Shown here: piece after piece, positions 44,711 through 52,985 of the stretch
Layout of the letters: every line of letters starts with the position of its first letter
How positions within the stretch are numbered: position 1 is the first letter of the stretch
From: Flavobacteriales bacterium
Lineage (GTDB): Bacteria > Bacteroidota > Bacteroidia > Flavobacteriales_C > GCA-002722245
Assembly (NCBI GenBank): GCA_023251095.1
Contig: JAHEZL010000021.1
Coordinates: 31,772 to 95,771, forward strand
Length of the DNA: 64,000 nt
Reading direction: 5' to 3'
Notes under the pieces: model-generated
The model's database searches: none
Seen by the model: only the letters and a program-made list of their open reading frames with translations
Told to the model about the DNA's origin: nothing
Translations under genes and position numbers: made by a program

Positions 44711-46150
44711 ATGAAAAAAATCTACGCTCTTTTAAGTGCTGTGTTGTGCTCTGTAGCCTTGTCGGCTCAAGTATTTGATGTGGATACTATTAAATGGACA
44801 GGTCCTTCTAACAATCGTGTAAATATTGTTTTGTTAGGCGATGGTTATACCTCCGGTGAGCAGGCAAAATTTATTAGTGATGCTACTACCATCAGTAATG
44901 CCTTTTTTAATACTACGCCTTATAAGGAATACAAAAACTACATCAATGTATTGGCGATCAAAGTGATTTCCAATCAAAGCGGAGCGAGTCACGCACAAAA
45001 TGCTTCTGATAAAGGGACTGACGCCAATTGCAATGCTTTGGCAATTTCTACAGTAGATAATTATTTCGGCTCTGCTTTCGATTGCGGTTCTGGTTCTTAT
45101 CATCGCTTACTATGTGCCGGCAAATCTTATAAGGTTTCGGGAGTAATGGCTGCCAACTGGCCTGATTATGATCAGGTTTTAATTATTGCAAACACCACCC
45201 ATTATGGAGGAGCAGGAGGGTCAATCGCAGTAACTTCTATGGCTAGTTCGGCATCAGAAATTGCCATTCATGAAGTAGGACATTCTTTTGGTTATCTGGC
45301 AGATGAATATTGGGCGGGAAGTGGTTATGCAACTAACGCAAAACCAAACATGACCAATCAAACTGATGTCAATACAGTGAAATGGAGTGTATGGAATGGA
45401 ACAGTAGGGAGCATGACCGTTGGTTTGTATCCTCATAGCGGCGACGCCAGCTGGAAAAAACCGGTGAACGGAAAATGTAAAATGGAATATTTGGGAACCA
45501 ACTATCCTTTTTGTCCGGTTTGTACGGAAACACACGTGATGAAATTTTTGGATTTAACCAAGCCTTACGATGCGTTTACACCATCCAATGCTACAACGCT
45601 TGCAGCTTCCAGTGATGTGGTATTTGATGTTTCTACTGTACTTCCGGTTCCGAATACTTTGGAAATTCAGTGGACGGTAAACGGCAGTGTAATAAGCACC
45701 GGAAGCTCAAAAACTTATACAGCTCTTTTGTCGGCTTTAAACGATGGCGACAATACAGTTCAGGCGCGATTGCTGGATAAAACTACTTTGATTAGAGCGG
45801 CAACGCATACCACAGCGCATTCGTTTTTAATCAACTGGACGGTGAATAAATCGGCGAGTACCGGAATTACTGTCAATGCAACAACAGAAGATTTTAAATA
45901 TCTTCTTTACCCTAATCCTGCCAACAGCGAAAGCAATTTGCTGTATCATTTGAACAGCGAAGGAGCTGTTAGCATTAGGGTGTATGATGTTTTCGGGAAA
46001 TCTTTTCAGGTACTTAAGGAGCAACAACAGGTGGGTGATCATCAGTTGAGCATCAATGCTTCTGCTTTGGGATTGAGTTCGGGTGTTTACATTCTTTCTG
46101 TTGTGAAAGACGGAGTTGAATTCGCCAGCGAAAGACTCATCATCGAATAA
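44711..46150 (+). CDS. Secreted M64 (IgA-peptidase-like) metallopeptidase with T9SS sorting domain
   Basis: 479 residues from ATG 44711. Signal peptide to about 20 (ALSAQ). The catalytic part (about 30-290) begins NIVLLGDGYTSGEQAKF, the hallmark of M64, and contains HEVGHSFGYLADEY, with His187, Glu188, His191 and Asp198 as expected zinc site. It continues with an Ig-like domain (about 300-385) and a type A sorting tail (about 400-479, LLYPNPANSESNL). Exported by T9SS. M64 members cleave host or environmental proteins; the target is unknown. Confidence 0.88.
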   Translation: MKKIYALLSAVLCSVALSAQVFDVDTIKWTGPSNNRVNIVLLGDGYTSGEQAKFISDATTISNAFFNTTPYKEYKNYINVLAIKVISNQSGASHAQNASDKGTDANCNALAISTVDNYFGSAFDCGSGSYHRLLCAGKSYKVSGVMAANWPDYDQVLIIANTTHYGGAGGSIAVTSMASSASEIAIHEVGHSFGYLADEYWAGSGYATNAKPNMTNQTDVNTVKWSVWNGTVGSMTVGLYPHSGDASWKKPVNGKCKMEYLGTNYPFCPVCTETHVMKFLDLTKPYDAFTPSNATTLAASSDVVFDVSTVLPVPNTLEIQWTVNGSVISTGSSKTYTALLSALNDGDNTVQARLLDKTTLIRAATHTTAHSFLINWTVNKSASTGITVNATTEDFKYLLYPNPANSESNLLYHLNSEGAVSIRVYDVFGKSFQVLKEQQQVGDHQLSINASALGLSSGVYILSVVKDGVEFASERLIIE

Positions 46151-46234
46151 ACAAGCTCTTTAAAGGCAACTTTGCCTTCATGGCTTCGTTTTTAATATGG
46201 AATGATTTTTGGTTTCATATTAAAAAAGAAGCTT

Positions 46235-47065
46235 ATGTTTAAGGGAAGTAAAAAAATCACAGGGTTTATTCTTACGGGAATAGTTGCTTTGGCTGCATTT
46301 TCTTTTGCGCCAAAATCTCAATATGAAATGGCCGACGGTAAAACCATTGTACCGCTGCGTAAAATAGAAAACAAAGCTTTTACAAGAGGAGAAAAACTAA
46401 AATATCGTGTGCACTACGGTGTGATTGATGCCGGTAATGCAACGCTGGAAGTCACTCCCGATACTGTTAAAATAGCCAAGAGAAATACTTTACACATGGT
46501 AGCCAAAGGCTTTACCAATAGCGCCTGGGACTTGGTGTTTCCTGTGCGTGATACCTATGAAAGTTATGTGGATCAGGAATCTGTTTTGCCCTGGTTTCAT
46601 AAAAGAAGGGTGAATGAAAACGGTTATATCATCAATCATGATGTGGCTTTTAATCAATACAGCAATGAAGCGATTGCAAACAAACAACGCTATAAAACAG
46701 ATAGCAATGTTCAGGATATGGTGTCGGCCTTTTATTATCCTCGAATTTTAGATTATTCACATGCCAAAGCCGGAGATTTATTTGTGGTGAATACTTTCTT
46801 CGATTTTCAGAATTATCCTTTAAAAATTAAATATGTGGGTACCGAAGTCATCAAAACCGAATTCGGAAAAATAAAATGTTATAAGTTCCATCCCGTGGTG
46901 CAAAAAGGTCGCGTATTCAAAACAGAAGAAGACATGACGGTGTGGCTTTCTGCCGACGATAGTAAAGTGCCAATTCGCGTTCAGGCAAATATTTTAGTGG
47001 GTTCTGTTAAGATGGATTTAATTGAGTATTCGGGACTTACCTCCGCATTGAACAAAGTGAAATAA
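46235..47065 (+). CDS. DUF3108 domain protein
   Basis: 276 residues from ATG 46235; an in-frame ATG at 46202 would place a basic stretch before the signal-like helix. N-terminal hydrophobic segment (about 8-26), then FTRGEKLKYRVHYGVIDAGNATLEV, typical of DUF3108, and a C-terminal LVGSVKMDLIEY. Predicted periplasmic; role not known. Followed by the M23 peptidase gene with 77 bases between. Confidence 0.82.
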   Translation: MFKGSKKITGFILTGIVALAAFSFAPKSQYEMADGKTIVPLRKIENKAFTRGEKLKYRVHYGVIDAGNATLEVTPDTVKIAKRNTLHMVAKGFTNSAWDLVFPVRDTYESYVDQESVLPWFHKRRVNENGYIINHDVAFNQYSNEAIANKQRYKTDSNVQDMVSAFYYPRILDYSHAKAGDLFVVNTFFDFQNYPLKIKYVGTEVIKTEFGKIKCYKFHPVVQKGRVFKTEEDMTVWLSADDSKVPIRVQANILVGSVKMDLIEYSGLTSALNKVK

Positions 47066-47142
47066 TAACTTTTTAAAATTTAACTAAAACGAAAAGATAG
47101 ATTTTTGTATTTTCCCGTCGCTTAATTTTTTACGCAGGGAAA

Positions 47143-48402
47143 ATGAAGAAATATTTGATATCGGTTTTTGCTATTCTCACAGGCTTTTCGTTAGTGTATT
47201 TCATTTTTATTAAAGACGGAGGTGTTTTTGGTGGCGATGAACCGGTAGCAATACAACAGGATACAGCCTCTTTAACAAAATACGGATTTGCACTCGATTC
47301 CTTCAGTGTTGTTGAAGACAAAGTAAAACCCAACGAACTCATCGCCGATATTTTATTGAAGCATCATATTCCCATGGATGATATTGATGCCATGCTTCGC
47401 AGAGGCAAAGATGTTTTTGATGTGCGCAAGTTCAAAGCCAATCAGCCCTATACTGTTTTTTGCTCTAAGGATTCTACCAAAAAAGCCCAGTGTTTTATTT
47501 ATGAAATTAACGCTATCGACTATGTGGTGTATGATATGCGAGACAGTATGTTTGTGTACATCGGTAAAAAACCGGTGATTACTCTGGAACAAAAAGCTTC
47601 GGGCATCATCAACAATTCGTTGTATGAAACCATGACGGATAACGGCTTGAGTCCGGCTTTGGCCAATGAGCTGGCTGAGGTGTATGCGTGGTCTATCGAC
47701 TTCTACCGCATTCAAAAAGGAGATAAATTCAAAGTGATTTACGACGAGCAATTGGTGGAAGGAGAATCAGTTGCGATTAAAAGAATTAAGGCGGCAATGT
47801 TTGAGCATTCGGGAGTGGAATATTACGCCATCTATTTTGAGCAGGATGGTTTAAGTGGTTATTACGATGATCAAAGCAGAGGCATGAAACGTCAGTTTTT
47901 AAAAGCTCCAGTGAAGTTTTCCCGAATTTCTTCGCGTTACACCATGAAGCGTTTTCATCCTGTGCAACAAAGATGGAAAGCACATTTAGGAACCGATTAT
48001 GCAGCGCCAACCGGAACACCTATCATGACTACTGCCAACGGAACAGTGATTGAAGCAACACAAAATCGTTTCAACGGAAATTATGTTAAAGTGAAACACA
48101 ACGGAACTTATACTACGCAATATTTACACATGTCGAAAATTGCCGGTGGTATTCGCAGAGGCGTTACAGTCCGTCAGGGTGACGTCATCGGTTATGTTGG
48201 TTCTACAGGCTTGGCGAGTGGTCCGCATGTTTGTTACCGTTTCTGGAAAAACAACAAACAAGTGGATGCTTTAAGAGAAAAATTACCGCAATCCGAACCG
48301 ATTCGTAGTGCTAATAAAGCGGAATTTATGGAGTTGTCGGATAAGTTTGTAGAGATGCTGAAGGAGATTGATTATAATCAGAAACCGATAGCAGCGAATT
48401 AA
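47143..48402 (+). CDS. M23 (LytM-type) peptidoglycan endopeptidase-like protein
   Basis: 419 residues. One N-terminal helix/signal anchor (about 5-23), a LysM/OapA-like middle part (about 55-215) and a C-terminal M23 domain (about 260-400). HLGTDYAAPTGTPI supplies His281 and Asp285; QYLHMSKI supplies a catalytic His. The usual HxH end motif reads SGPHVCYRFW, so the position of the second His is Cys364. Cys could ligate zinc, or the enzyme may be inactive. I have seen PHVCYRFW in other Bacteroidota proteins, so it may be a lineage form. Role: cell wall remodelling. Confidence 0.88.
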   Translation: MKKYLISVFAILTGFSLVYFIFIKDGGVFGGDEPVAIQQDTASLTKYGFALDSFSVVEDKVKPNELIADILLKHHIPMDDIDAMLRRGKDVFDVRKFKANQPYTVFCSKDSTKKAQCFIYEINAIDYVVYDMRDSMFVYIGKKPVITLEQKASGIINNSLYETMTDNGLSPALANELAEVYAWSIDFYRIQKGDKFKVIYDEQLVEGESVAIKRIKAAMFEHSGVEYYAIYFEQDGLSGYYDDQSRGMKRQFLKAPVKFSRISSRYTMKRFHPVQQRWKAHLGTDYAAPTGTPIMTTANGTVIEATQNRFNGNYVKVKHNGTYTTQYLHMSKIAGGIRRGVTVRQGDVIGYVGSTGLASGPHVCYRFWKNNKQVDALREKLPQSEPIRSANKAEFMELSDKFVEMLKEIDYNQKPIAAN

Positions 48403-48429
48403 ATTCATAATCTCCGTCTTCGCCCCCTC

Positions 48430-48640
48430 TAAGTCATTGCGAAATTTTTGTACTCAAAAATGAAGCAAACTCATTTTCTTTTTATCTTCTTTTAAAAGAA
48501 GCAAATCGATACTTTTTGTCTTGAAACAAAAAGTATCCAAAAAATTCAAGAGCCAAGAGATGCTGCTCCCGCACGAAAAACCTTTCGCACGCCCGCCTCT
48601 TGGCTCGGGCCCCCGCACGAAGTTACTTGTCCATTTCGTG
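48430..48640. repeat. Dispersed non-coding element with nested inverted repeats
   Basis: Gene-free. Three palindromes follow each other: CTTCTTTT/AAAAGAAG (48486-48501), ATACTTTTTGT/ACAAAAAGTAT with a CTTGAA loop (48509-48536) and GAGCCAAGAG/CTCTTGGCTC (48550-48559 with 48597-48606) enclosing a GC-rich loop with two CGCAC-type repeats. The GC content is higher than the surroundings. A similar sequence is familiar to me from other Bacteroidota genomes; only this copy is in the window. Confidence 0.55.
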
Positions 48641-48654
48641 AAGTTCATTTTCGA

Positions 48655-48763
48655 GCATCCTTTGGGTATGGGCTTCTCCCTTTGTCAAAAGATTTGATAT
48701 TAAGAGGAGGAAGGAACTTCCGGTTTTTGCGAAGGAATTCTGTGTGATGGCAGAGGGATTTAA
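48655..48763 (-). repeat. MITE-like repeat, degenerate half copy in reverse orientation
   Basis: The reverse complement reads AAATCCCTC, then CATCACACAGAATTCC, and AAAGGGAGAAGCCCATA, matching the left half of 38536-38724 in order. The central part has been replaced and the second hairpin is absent. It lies just upstream of the GbsR-like regulator's operator. Confidence 0.5.
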
Positions 48764-48767
48764 AAAC

Positions 48768-48793
48768 AAACTTTCAATTTATTTTGAAAGTTT
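48768..48793. promoter_or_regulatory. Operator-like palindrome overlapping the regulator promoter
   Basis: Perfect 10-bp arms AAACTTTCAA (48768-48777) and TTGAAAGTTT (48784-48793) around TTTATT. The core CTTTCA-N8-TGAAAG recurs at 49338-49357. The right arm contains the TTG (48784-48786) that sits 19 bases before TACATTTA (48806-48813), a promoter-like pair five bases before the ATG, so binding would block transcription. Confidence 0.7.
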
Positions 48794-48817
48794 AAAAACA
48801 TATAGTACATTTACAAT

Positions 48818-49321
48818 ATGGAACTCAACGAAGGAAAAAATAAATTTATAGAAGCCTGGGGAATCTTCGGTAGTGAATGGGGGATCAACCGCACCATGGC
48901 GCAAATTCACGCTTTGCTTTTGATCAGTGCCGAACCTCTGAGTACCGAAGATATCATGGAAGAACTTAATGTTTCCCGTGGCAATGTAAACATGAATACC
49001 CGCGATTTGATCGCCTGGGGAATTGTAAGCAGAGTTTTGAAAAAAGGAGAACGCAGAGAATTTTTTCAGGCTGATAAAGACATATATAAAGTGGCCATTA
49101 AAATCATGAATGAGCGCCGCAAACGAGAGTTGGGTCCCGTATTGGAAACATTGCGTGAACTCAAAGGAGTAAAAGGAACAAACGCTGAAACGAAAGAATT
49201 CAAAAAAATAATTTCCGATATCAGTTCATTTGGAGAAAACACTGATAAGATGATAGAGCGAATGATTAAAGCCGATGAAAACTGGTTTAGCGGTTCATTG
49301 ATGAAATTTTTAATGAAATAA
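48818..49321 (+). CDS. GbsR/MarR-like winged-helix transcription regulator
   Basis: 167 residues. A winged helix-turn-helix at about 25-90 (TMAQIHALLLISAEPLSTEDIMEELNVSRGNVNMNTRDLIAWGIV ... GERREFF) matches GbsR-type regulators, followed by a long helical C-terminus probably for dimerisation. Perfect palindromes lie before this gene and in the gap before the next, pointing to autoregulation and control of the five following genes. The inducer is unknown. Confidence 0.85.
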   Translation: MELNEGKNKFIEAWGIFGSEWGINRTMAQIHALLLISAEPLSTEDIMEELNVSRGNVNMNTRDLIAWGIVSRVLKKGERREFFQADKDIYKVAIKIMNERRKRELGPVLETLRELKGVKGTNAETKEFKKIISDISSFGENTDKMIERMIKADENWFSGSLMKFLMK

Positions 49322-49337
49322 TTTTTTTTGAATATAA

Positions 49338-49357
49338 CTTTCAAAAAAAACTGAAAG
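49338..49357. promoter_or_regulatory. Second operator-like site of the GbsR-like regulator
   Basis: CTTTCA (49338-49343), 8 bases, TGAAAG (49352-49357): the same half-sites and spacing as at 48771-48790. It lies between the regulator and the membrane protein gene at 49383. Confidence 0.6.
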
Positions 49358-49382
49358 ATTTGAAACAACTAAAATCAAATAT

Positions 49383-49766
49383 ATGAACTACGCAGTAATC
49401 AATTACGGATTGTATCTGGCTATTTCAATAGGAGTAACCATTTGGGTGGCCAATACATTAAGAAAAAACGGAAAACCTTTTTTGGAAGAAACTTTTTCCG
49501 GCGACAAAACACTATCAGACAGTGTGAATAATTTATTGGTAGTTGGTTTTTATCTGGTGAATATCGGATACCTTGCTTATACCATTAAAGTAAGTACTGA
49601 AATGAAAGAGCTGAAAGATCTGATAGAGATATTGAGCTGGAAAGTGGGACGAATTATTTTAATTCTGGGCGGCATGCATTTCTTTAATCTTTTTATATTC
49701 TTTCAATTGAGAAAAGCTGCCATCGAAAGAAAAAGAAGAGATAAATATGTTAATCCTATATTCTGA
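49383..49766 (+). CDS. Three-helix membrane protein, unknown
   Basis: 127 residues with three likely helices (about 4-24, 47-67 and 88-108) and a strongly basic C-terminus (RKAAIERKRRDKY). No family recognised. It follows an operator-like site and precedes the DCC-type gene by five bases, so it is probably the first structural gene of the regulated operon. Confidence 0.7.
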   Translation: MNYAVINYGLYLAISIGVTIWVANTLRKNGKPFLEETFSGDKTLSDSVNNLLVVGFYLVNIGYLAYTIKVSTEMKELKDLIEILSWKVGRIILILGGMHFFNLFIFFQLRKAAIERKRRDKYVNPIF

Positions 49767-49771
49767 AATTT

Positions 49772-50587
49772 ATGGCAACAAGTTCTAAAATAATCTACTT
49801 CGACAATGGGTGTCGGGTTTGCCGCACAGGTGCTTTGCTGGCATCAAAATCAGGATTTTCTGAACAAGAAACTTTAAATCCTTTGCAGGAAATGGAGGAA
49901 GGAGCTGCTTGCGACATGGAAAAAGCGCGCTACTGCAATGAAGTAGCGGTGTATGATCCAGCAACGAAAGAAAGTCGCTATGGCGTAAAAGGAATTTTGT
50001 GGGTGCTGGAAGATAAAATTGGAAAAATAGTGCGAGTGTTTTTATTTCCTCCGCTGTATATTCTTATCAATTTTTTCTACCACATTTTTTCTTACAACAG
50101 AAGAATGATAGCGCCTGCTTATGTGAAAATGGATAACGATTGTAAACCCGAATTTCATTGGGGATTCCGCTTGGTTTATATTGTAATGGCCGGCTTATTC
50201 AGTGCTTTTATTTCTTATTGGATGGGCAGTAGTTTAAAAGAATATTTCACTTCAGGTTATGAATATTTGTTGTTGGTTGGTGCGGGGTGGTTGATTCATG
50301 CAGCTATGATTTTGGTTTATAGGGTGAAAGATAAAATGGAGTATTACGGAAATCTTGCAAGCATTATGCTGGCAGGGATTTTAATGCAGGTTCCCTTTTT
50401 GTTTTGCTTTCATTTTTTCGGCATCAATTACAATTGGTTGTATGTAAGTTTGGTTTTGAGCGATATTCTGATGACTTACATGTCGTACCGCAGAGTAAAA
50501 TATTTAGACTTGTCGCAAGGCATTACTTTCGCTTGGTGGCTTACTTTACATGCATCAGCAGCTTTAATATTTATGTTATGCCATTAA
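49772..50587 (+). CDS. DCC-type (DUF393-like) thiol protein fused to membrane helices
   Basis: 271 residues. The N-terminus KIIYFDNGCRVCRTGALL has the CxxC (Cys14, Cys17) of DCC/DUF393 thiol-disulfide oxidoreductase-like proteins, where the motif follows a first strand. From about 87 on there are about six hydrophobic helices. A fusion of a DCC unit to a membrane part is less usual than the ~130-residue stand-alone form. Likely redox partner of an envelope or lipid pathway (inference). Confidence 0.6.
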   Translation: MATSSKIIYFDNGCRVCRTGALLASKSGFSEQETLNPLQEMEEGAACDMEKARYCNEVAVYDPATKESRYGVKGILWVLEDKIGKIVRVFLFPPLYILINFFYHIFSYNRRMIAPAYVKMDNDCKPEFHWGFRLVYIVMAGLFSAFISYWMGSSLKEYFTSGYEYLLLVGAGWLIHAAMILVYRVKDKMEYYGNLASIMLAGILMQVPFLFCFHFFGINYNWLYVSLVLSDILMTYMSYRRVKYLDLSQGITFAWWLTLHASAALIFMLCH

Positions 50588-51051
50588 TTCTTTTACATAC
50601 CGAAATAGCAGCGCCTGTTGAAAGGTGTTTTGATTTGGCGAGAAGCATGGAAGTGCATGTTTTATCCATGACAGCTTCCAATGAAAGAATTGTGAGCGGA
50701 AAAAAATCAGGATTGATTGAAGTTGGTGAAACCGTAACTTTTCGCGCCAAACATTTTGGCATTACACAAGAGCATACAGGTGAACTGGCAGAAATGAATC
50801 GCCCGGATTTCTTTGTAGATACAATGCTTTCAGGAACTTTTAAATCCTTACGTCACAAACATATTTTTATTGAAAAAGGAAATGGAACGATTATGAAGGA
50901 TGAATTTTTTTATGAATCACCTTTAGGGGTTTTAGGAAAAATTGCTGATGCATTATTTCTGAAAAAGTATTTGGAAAAAATTTTAACGGAGAGAAATGCC
51001 TTCATTAAAAATTGTGCTGAAAGTAATGAATGGAAAACTATACTCGTATGA
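50578..51051 (+). CDS. SRPBCC (START/Bet v1-like) ligand-binding protein
   Basis: 157 residues from ATG 50578, overlapping the preceding stop by ten bases; longer in-frame starts would overlap the DCC gene by 180 bases. The pattern HTEIAAPVERCFDLARSMEVH ... GEVGETVTFRAKHFGI-like, then DTMLSGTFKSLRHKHIF and MKDEFFYESPLGVLGKIADALFL matches the SRPBCC/polyketide-cyclase fold that binds hydrophobic ligands. It joins the next gene by an ATGA overlap. Confidence 0.8.
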   Translation: MPLILLHTEIAAPVERCFDLARSMEVHVLSMTASNERIVSGKKSGLIEVGETVTFRAKHFGITQEHTGELAEMNRPDFFVDTMLSGTFKSLRHKHIFIEKGNGTIMKDEFFYESPLGVLGKIADALFLKKYLEKILTERNAFIKNCAESNEWKTILV

Positions 51052-51695
51052 AATTTTCAGGTGAATTACACGAAGTGAGACTGATCAATTTTTCTGTAGA
51101 TAAAGAAGAATTGAAAAATCATTTGCCACAAGGTTTGAAATTATTGGATTATAAGGGAAGGGCCTTGATATCCATGGTTGATGTGAAATTGAAGAACATG
51201 AAGGCTGCATCTTTTTTGCCTTCGTTTTCCTACCGTCACATCGGATTTCGTTTGTTGGTAGATGATCAGTATATCAATACTATTTCTCCGAAAGGAATTT
51301 ATTTTATGAAATCATTTACGGATAAACCCCTGATGATTTTGGCAGGAAATATTGTTGCTGATTTTAAATTATCTTCTTCAAAAATAAGTGGCGATGGCAA
51401 TCATGTTAAAATTCAGCAGGGCGATAAATTCATTGAATATTCTGTCAGCGATGAAAACTGTACAACGCCCGATTCTTCTTTGTATGAAGTGGTAAAACGC
51501 ATCGACAGGGCCTATGCTTTTAAAAATAAAGGTGCAGTGGTGACTAAAATTACCCGTGACGAATGGCCGATAGAACAAGTAGAGGTCCTGGATTTCAAAA
51601 CCAATTTTTTTAAAAGTGCAAAAGTGGAAGGCGCATTTAAAATCCATAAAGTGATCGATTACGTTTGGGAAAAACCTTTTAAAGTAAAAATATGA
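51048..51695 (+). CDS. DUF2071-like protein (acetoacetate-decarboxylase-like fold)
   Basis: 215 residues from ATG 51048, chosen because it gives an ATGA overlap with the SRPBCC stop (an ATG six codons earlier is in frame). SVDKEELKNHLPQGLKLLDYKGRALISMVDVKLKNM and YRHIGFRLLVDDQ match DUF2071/YqjF-like proteins as I remember them. Function unknown; the fold is that of acetoacetate decarboxylase, whose catalytic Lys I cannot place with confidence. It is linked to the SDR gene by another ATGA overlap. Confidence 0.65.
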   Translation: MKFSGELHEVRLINFSVDKEELKNHLPQGLKLLDYKGRALISMVDVKLKNMKAASFLPSFSYRHIGFRLLVDDQYINTISPKGIYFMKSFTDKPLMILAGNIVADFKLSSSKISGDGNHVKIQQGDKFIEYSVSDENCTTPDSSLYEVVKRIDRAYAFKNKGAVVTKITRDEWPIEQVEVLDFKTNFFKSAKVEGAFKIHKVIDYVWEKPFKVKI

Positions 51696-52546
51696 GAATA
51701 GTTGTTTTAGGTGCTACCGGACAAATTGGAACAATGGTAATGAACCGGTTGTTGCAGCTTTTTCCTAATGATGAAATCATCGGTTGTTCGCGTTCTGCAA
51801 AAGGAAAAAATTATCTGGCTTTCAATATTTATCAGGAGGATTGGTCGGCTTTAGGCAAAACAGATGTGCTCGTAAATATCGTTGGCATCATTGAAGAAAA
51901 AGGAGAAAATACTTTTGAAAAAGTACATGTGCAGCTCGTGAAAGATATTTTGCGCAAGCGTGAAACTATAGGTAATCCGCGCATTGTACATGTTTCGGTA
52001 TTAGGAGCGGACATCACCAGTAAAGCTGAATATGCGCGCACAAAAGGCGTGGCAGATATGTTATTGATGCAAGAGGAAAATGTAGCGATAGTACGACCTT
52101 CCTTCGTATTGACGCCCGGTACTGCGATAGTGCAAAAAGTAAATATGATTGTTAAAATGAGCAAGTGGATGTTGGGTATTATCACCTTACCGGTACATTT
52201 TATGACGGCAAAATTCCAACCTGTGATGGGTGAAGATTTGGCTGAGCTTATTGCTAAATTGGCGGACTCAAAACTCTCGGGAATATTTTATGCTACCGGT
52301 CCCAAAGTAATGACTTTAGCAGAAATGATTGCACAGTCAAAATCAAAAATAAAAATCATTCGTCTTCCGAAATGGGCCACCCACTGGTTGTTTATGATCA
52401 TTACGAGTTTTAAAAATCCTTTCATGAACAGAGATCAGTATTATTTACTGGCTTCGGATAATGTGCATGATAATTCTTCTATGGAAAATATTTTGGGAAG
52501 AAAAGCGATGGATACCGAAGACTTTTGGAAGAGAGAAATTATTTAG
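51692..52546 (+). CDS. Atypical short-chain dehydrogenase (NAD(P)-binding)
   Basis: 284 residues. Rossmann start MRIVVLGATGQIGTMVMNRLL, with VNIVGIIEEKGENTFEKVHVQLV and a VRPSFVLTPG block typical of extended/atypical SDRs related to NADH-ubiquinone oxidoreductase subunit NDUFA9 and NmrA types. The YxxxK catalytic pair is seen as EYARTKG. Last gene of the operon; convergent with the HxlR gene with an eight-base overlap of the 3' ends. Confidence 0.82.
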   Translation: MRIVVLGATGQIGTMVMNRLLQLFPNDEIIGCSRSAKGKNYLAFNIYQEDWSALGKTDVLVNIVGIIEEKGENTFEKVHVQLVKDILRKRETIGNPRIVHVSVLGADITSKAEYARTKGVADMLLMQEENVAIVRPSFVLTPGTAIVQKVNMIVKMSKWMLGIITLPVHFMTAKFQPVMGEDLAELIAKLADSKLSGIFYATGPKVMTLAEMIAQSKSKIKIIRLPKWATHWLFMIITSFKNPFMNRDQYYLLASDNVHDNSSMENILGRKAMDTEDFWKREII

Positions 52547-52937
52547 TTTTTTTCTTCACCACTTTCCTGTCCTTATCTACAATTTTCCCTTTATTCTTTC
52601 CTAAATCTCTTCCCCACTTTGCAATTTCTTCAATCATGGGAACCATAGTTTTGCCAAAGGCGGTTAAGCTGTATTCCACTTTCGGAGGAATTTCGGCGTA
52701 CACTTTTCTTTTGATAATCCCATCTTCTTCGAGGCTACGCAATTGCAAACTCAGCATTTTTTCGGTGATATCGGGAATGTGTTTTTTTATTTCATTGAAG
52801 CGTTTGGTGTCTTTTCGCAAGTACCATAAAATAACGGTTTTCCATTTTCCGCCAATGTAATGCATCGTGATATCGAGTGCGCAATGGAATTCTTTCCCCC
52901 ACAAAAGCACAATTTTTTCTTTTCCGTCGATGATCAT
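52539..52937 (-). CDS. HxlR-family transcription regulator
   Basis: 132 residues. HxlR winged helix: CALDITMHYIGGKWKTVILWYLRKDTKRFNEIKKHIPDITEKMLSLQLRSLEEDGIIKRKVYAEIPPKVEYSLT in pieces, as in the family core. A Lys-rich tail (KIVDKDRKVVKKKTK) ends the protein. Divergent from a small membrane gene at 53095, which is the probable target. Two identical TTATTACAGT direct repeats occur in the shared gap. Confidence 0.9.
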   Translation of the reverse strand: MIIDGKEKIVLLWGKEFHCALDITMHYIGGKWKTVILWYLRKDTKRFNEIKKHIPDITEKMLSLQLRSLEEDGIIKRKVYAEIPPKVEYSLTAFGKTMVPMIEEIAKWGRDLGKNKGKIVDKDRKVVKKKTK

Positions 52938-52985
52938 AAAAAATATATTATTGTTTTTTTCCTTGCTGAATCACGTTCCTGTCAA

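Noticed and set aside
46151..46180. AAGGCAA/TTGCCTT inverted repeat after the M64 gene
   Set aside because: The loop would be about two bases and no T run follows.
48454..48648. Reverse-strand open frame of 64 codons in the gene-free gap
   Set aside because: Runs through the palindromic repeat element; no signal, family or ribosome context.
50404..50577. N-terminal extension of the SRPBCC protein
   Set aside because: Would overlap the DCC gene by about 180 bases; the fold begins at ATG 50578.
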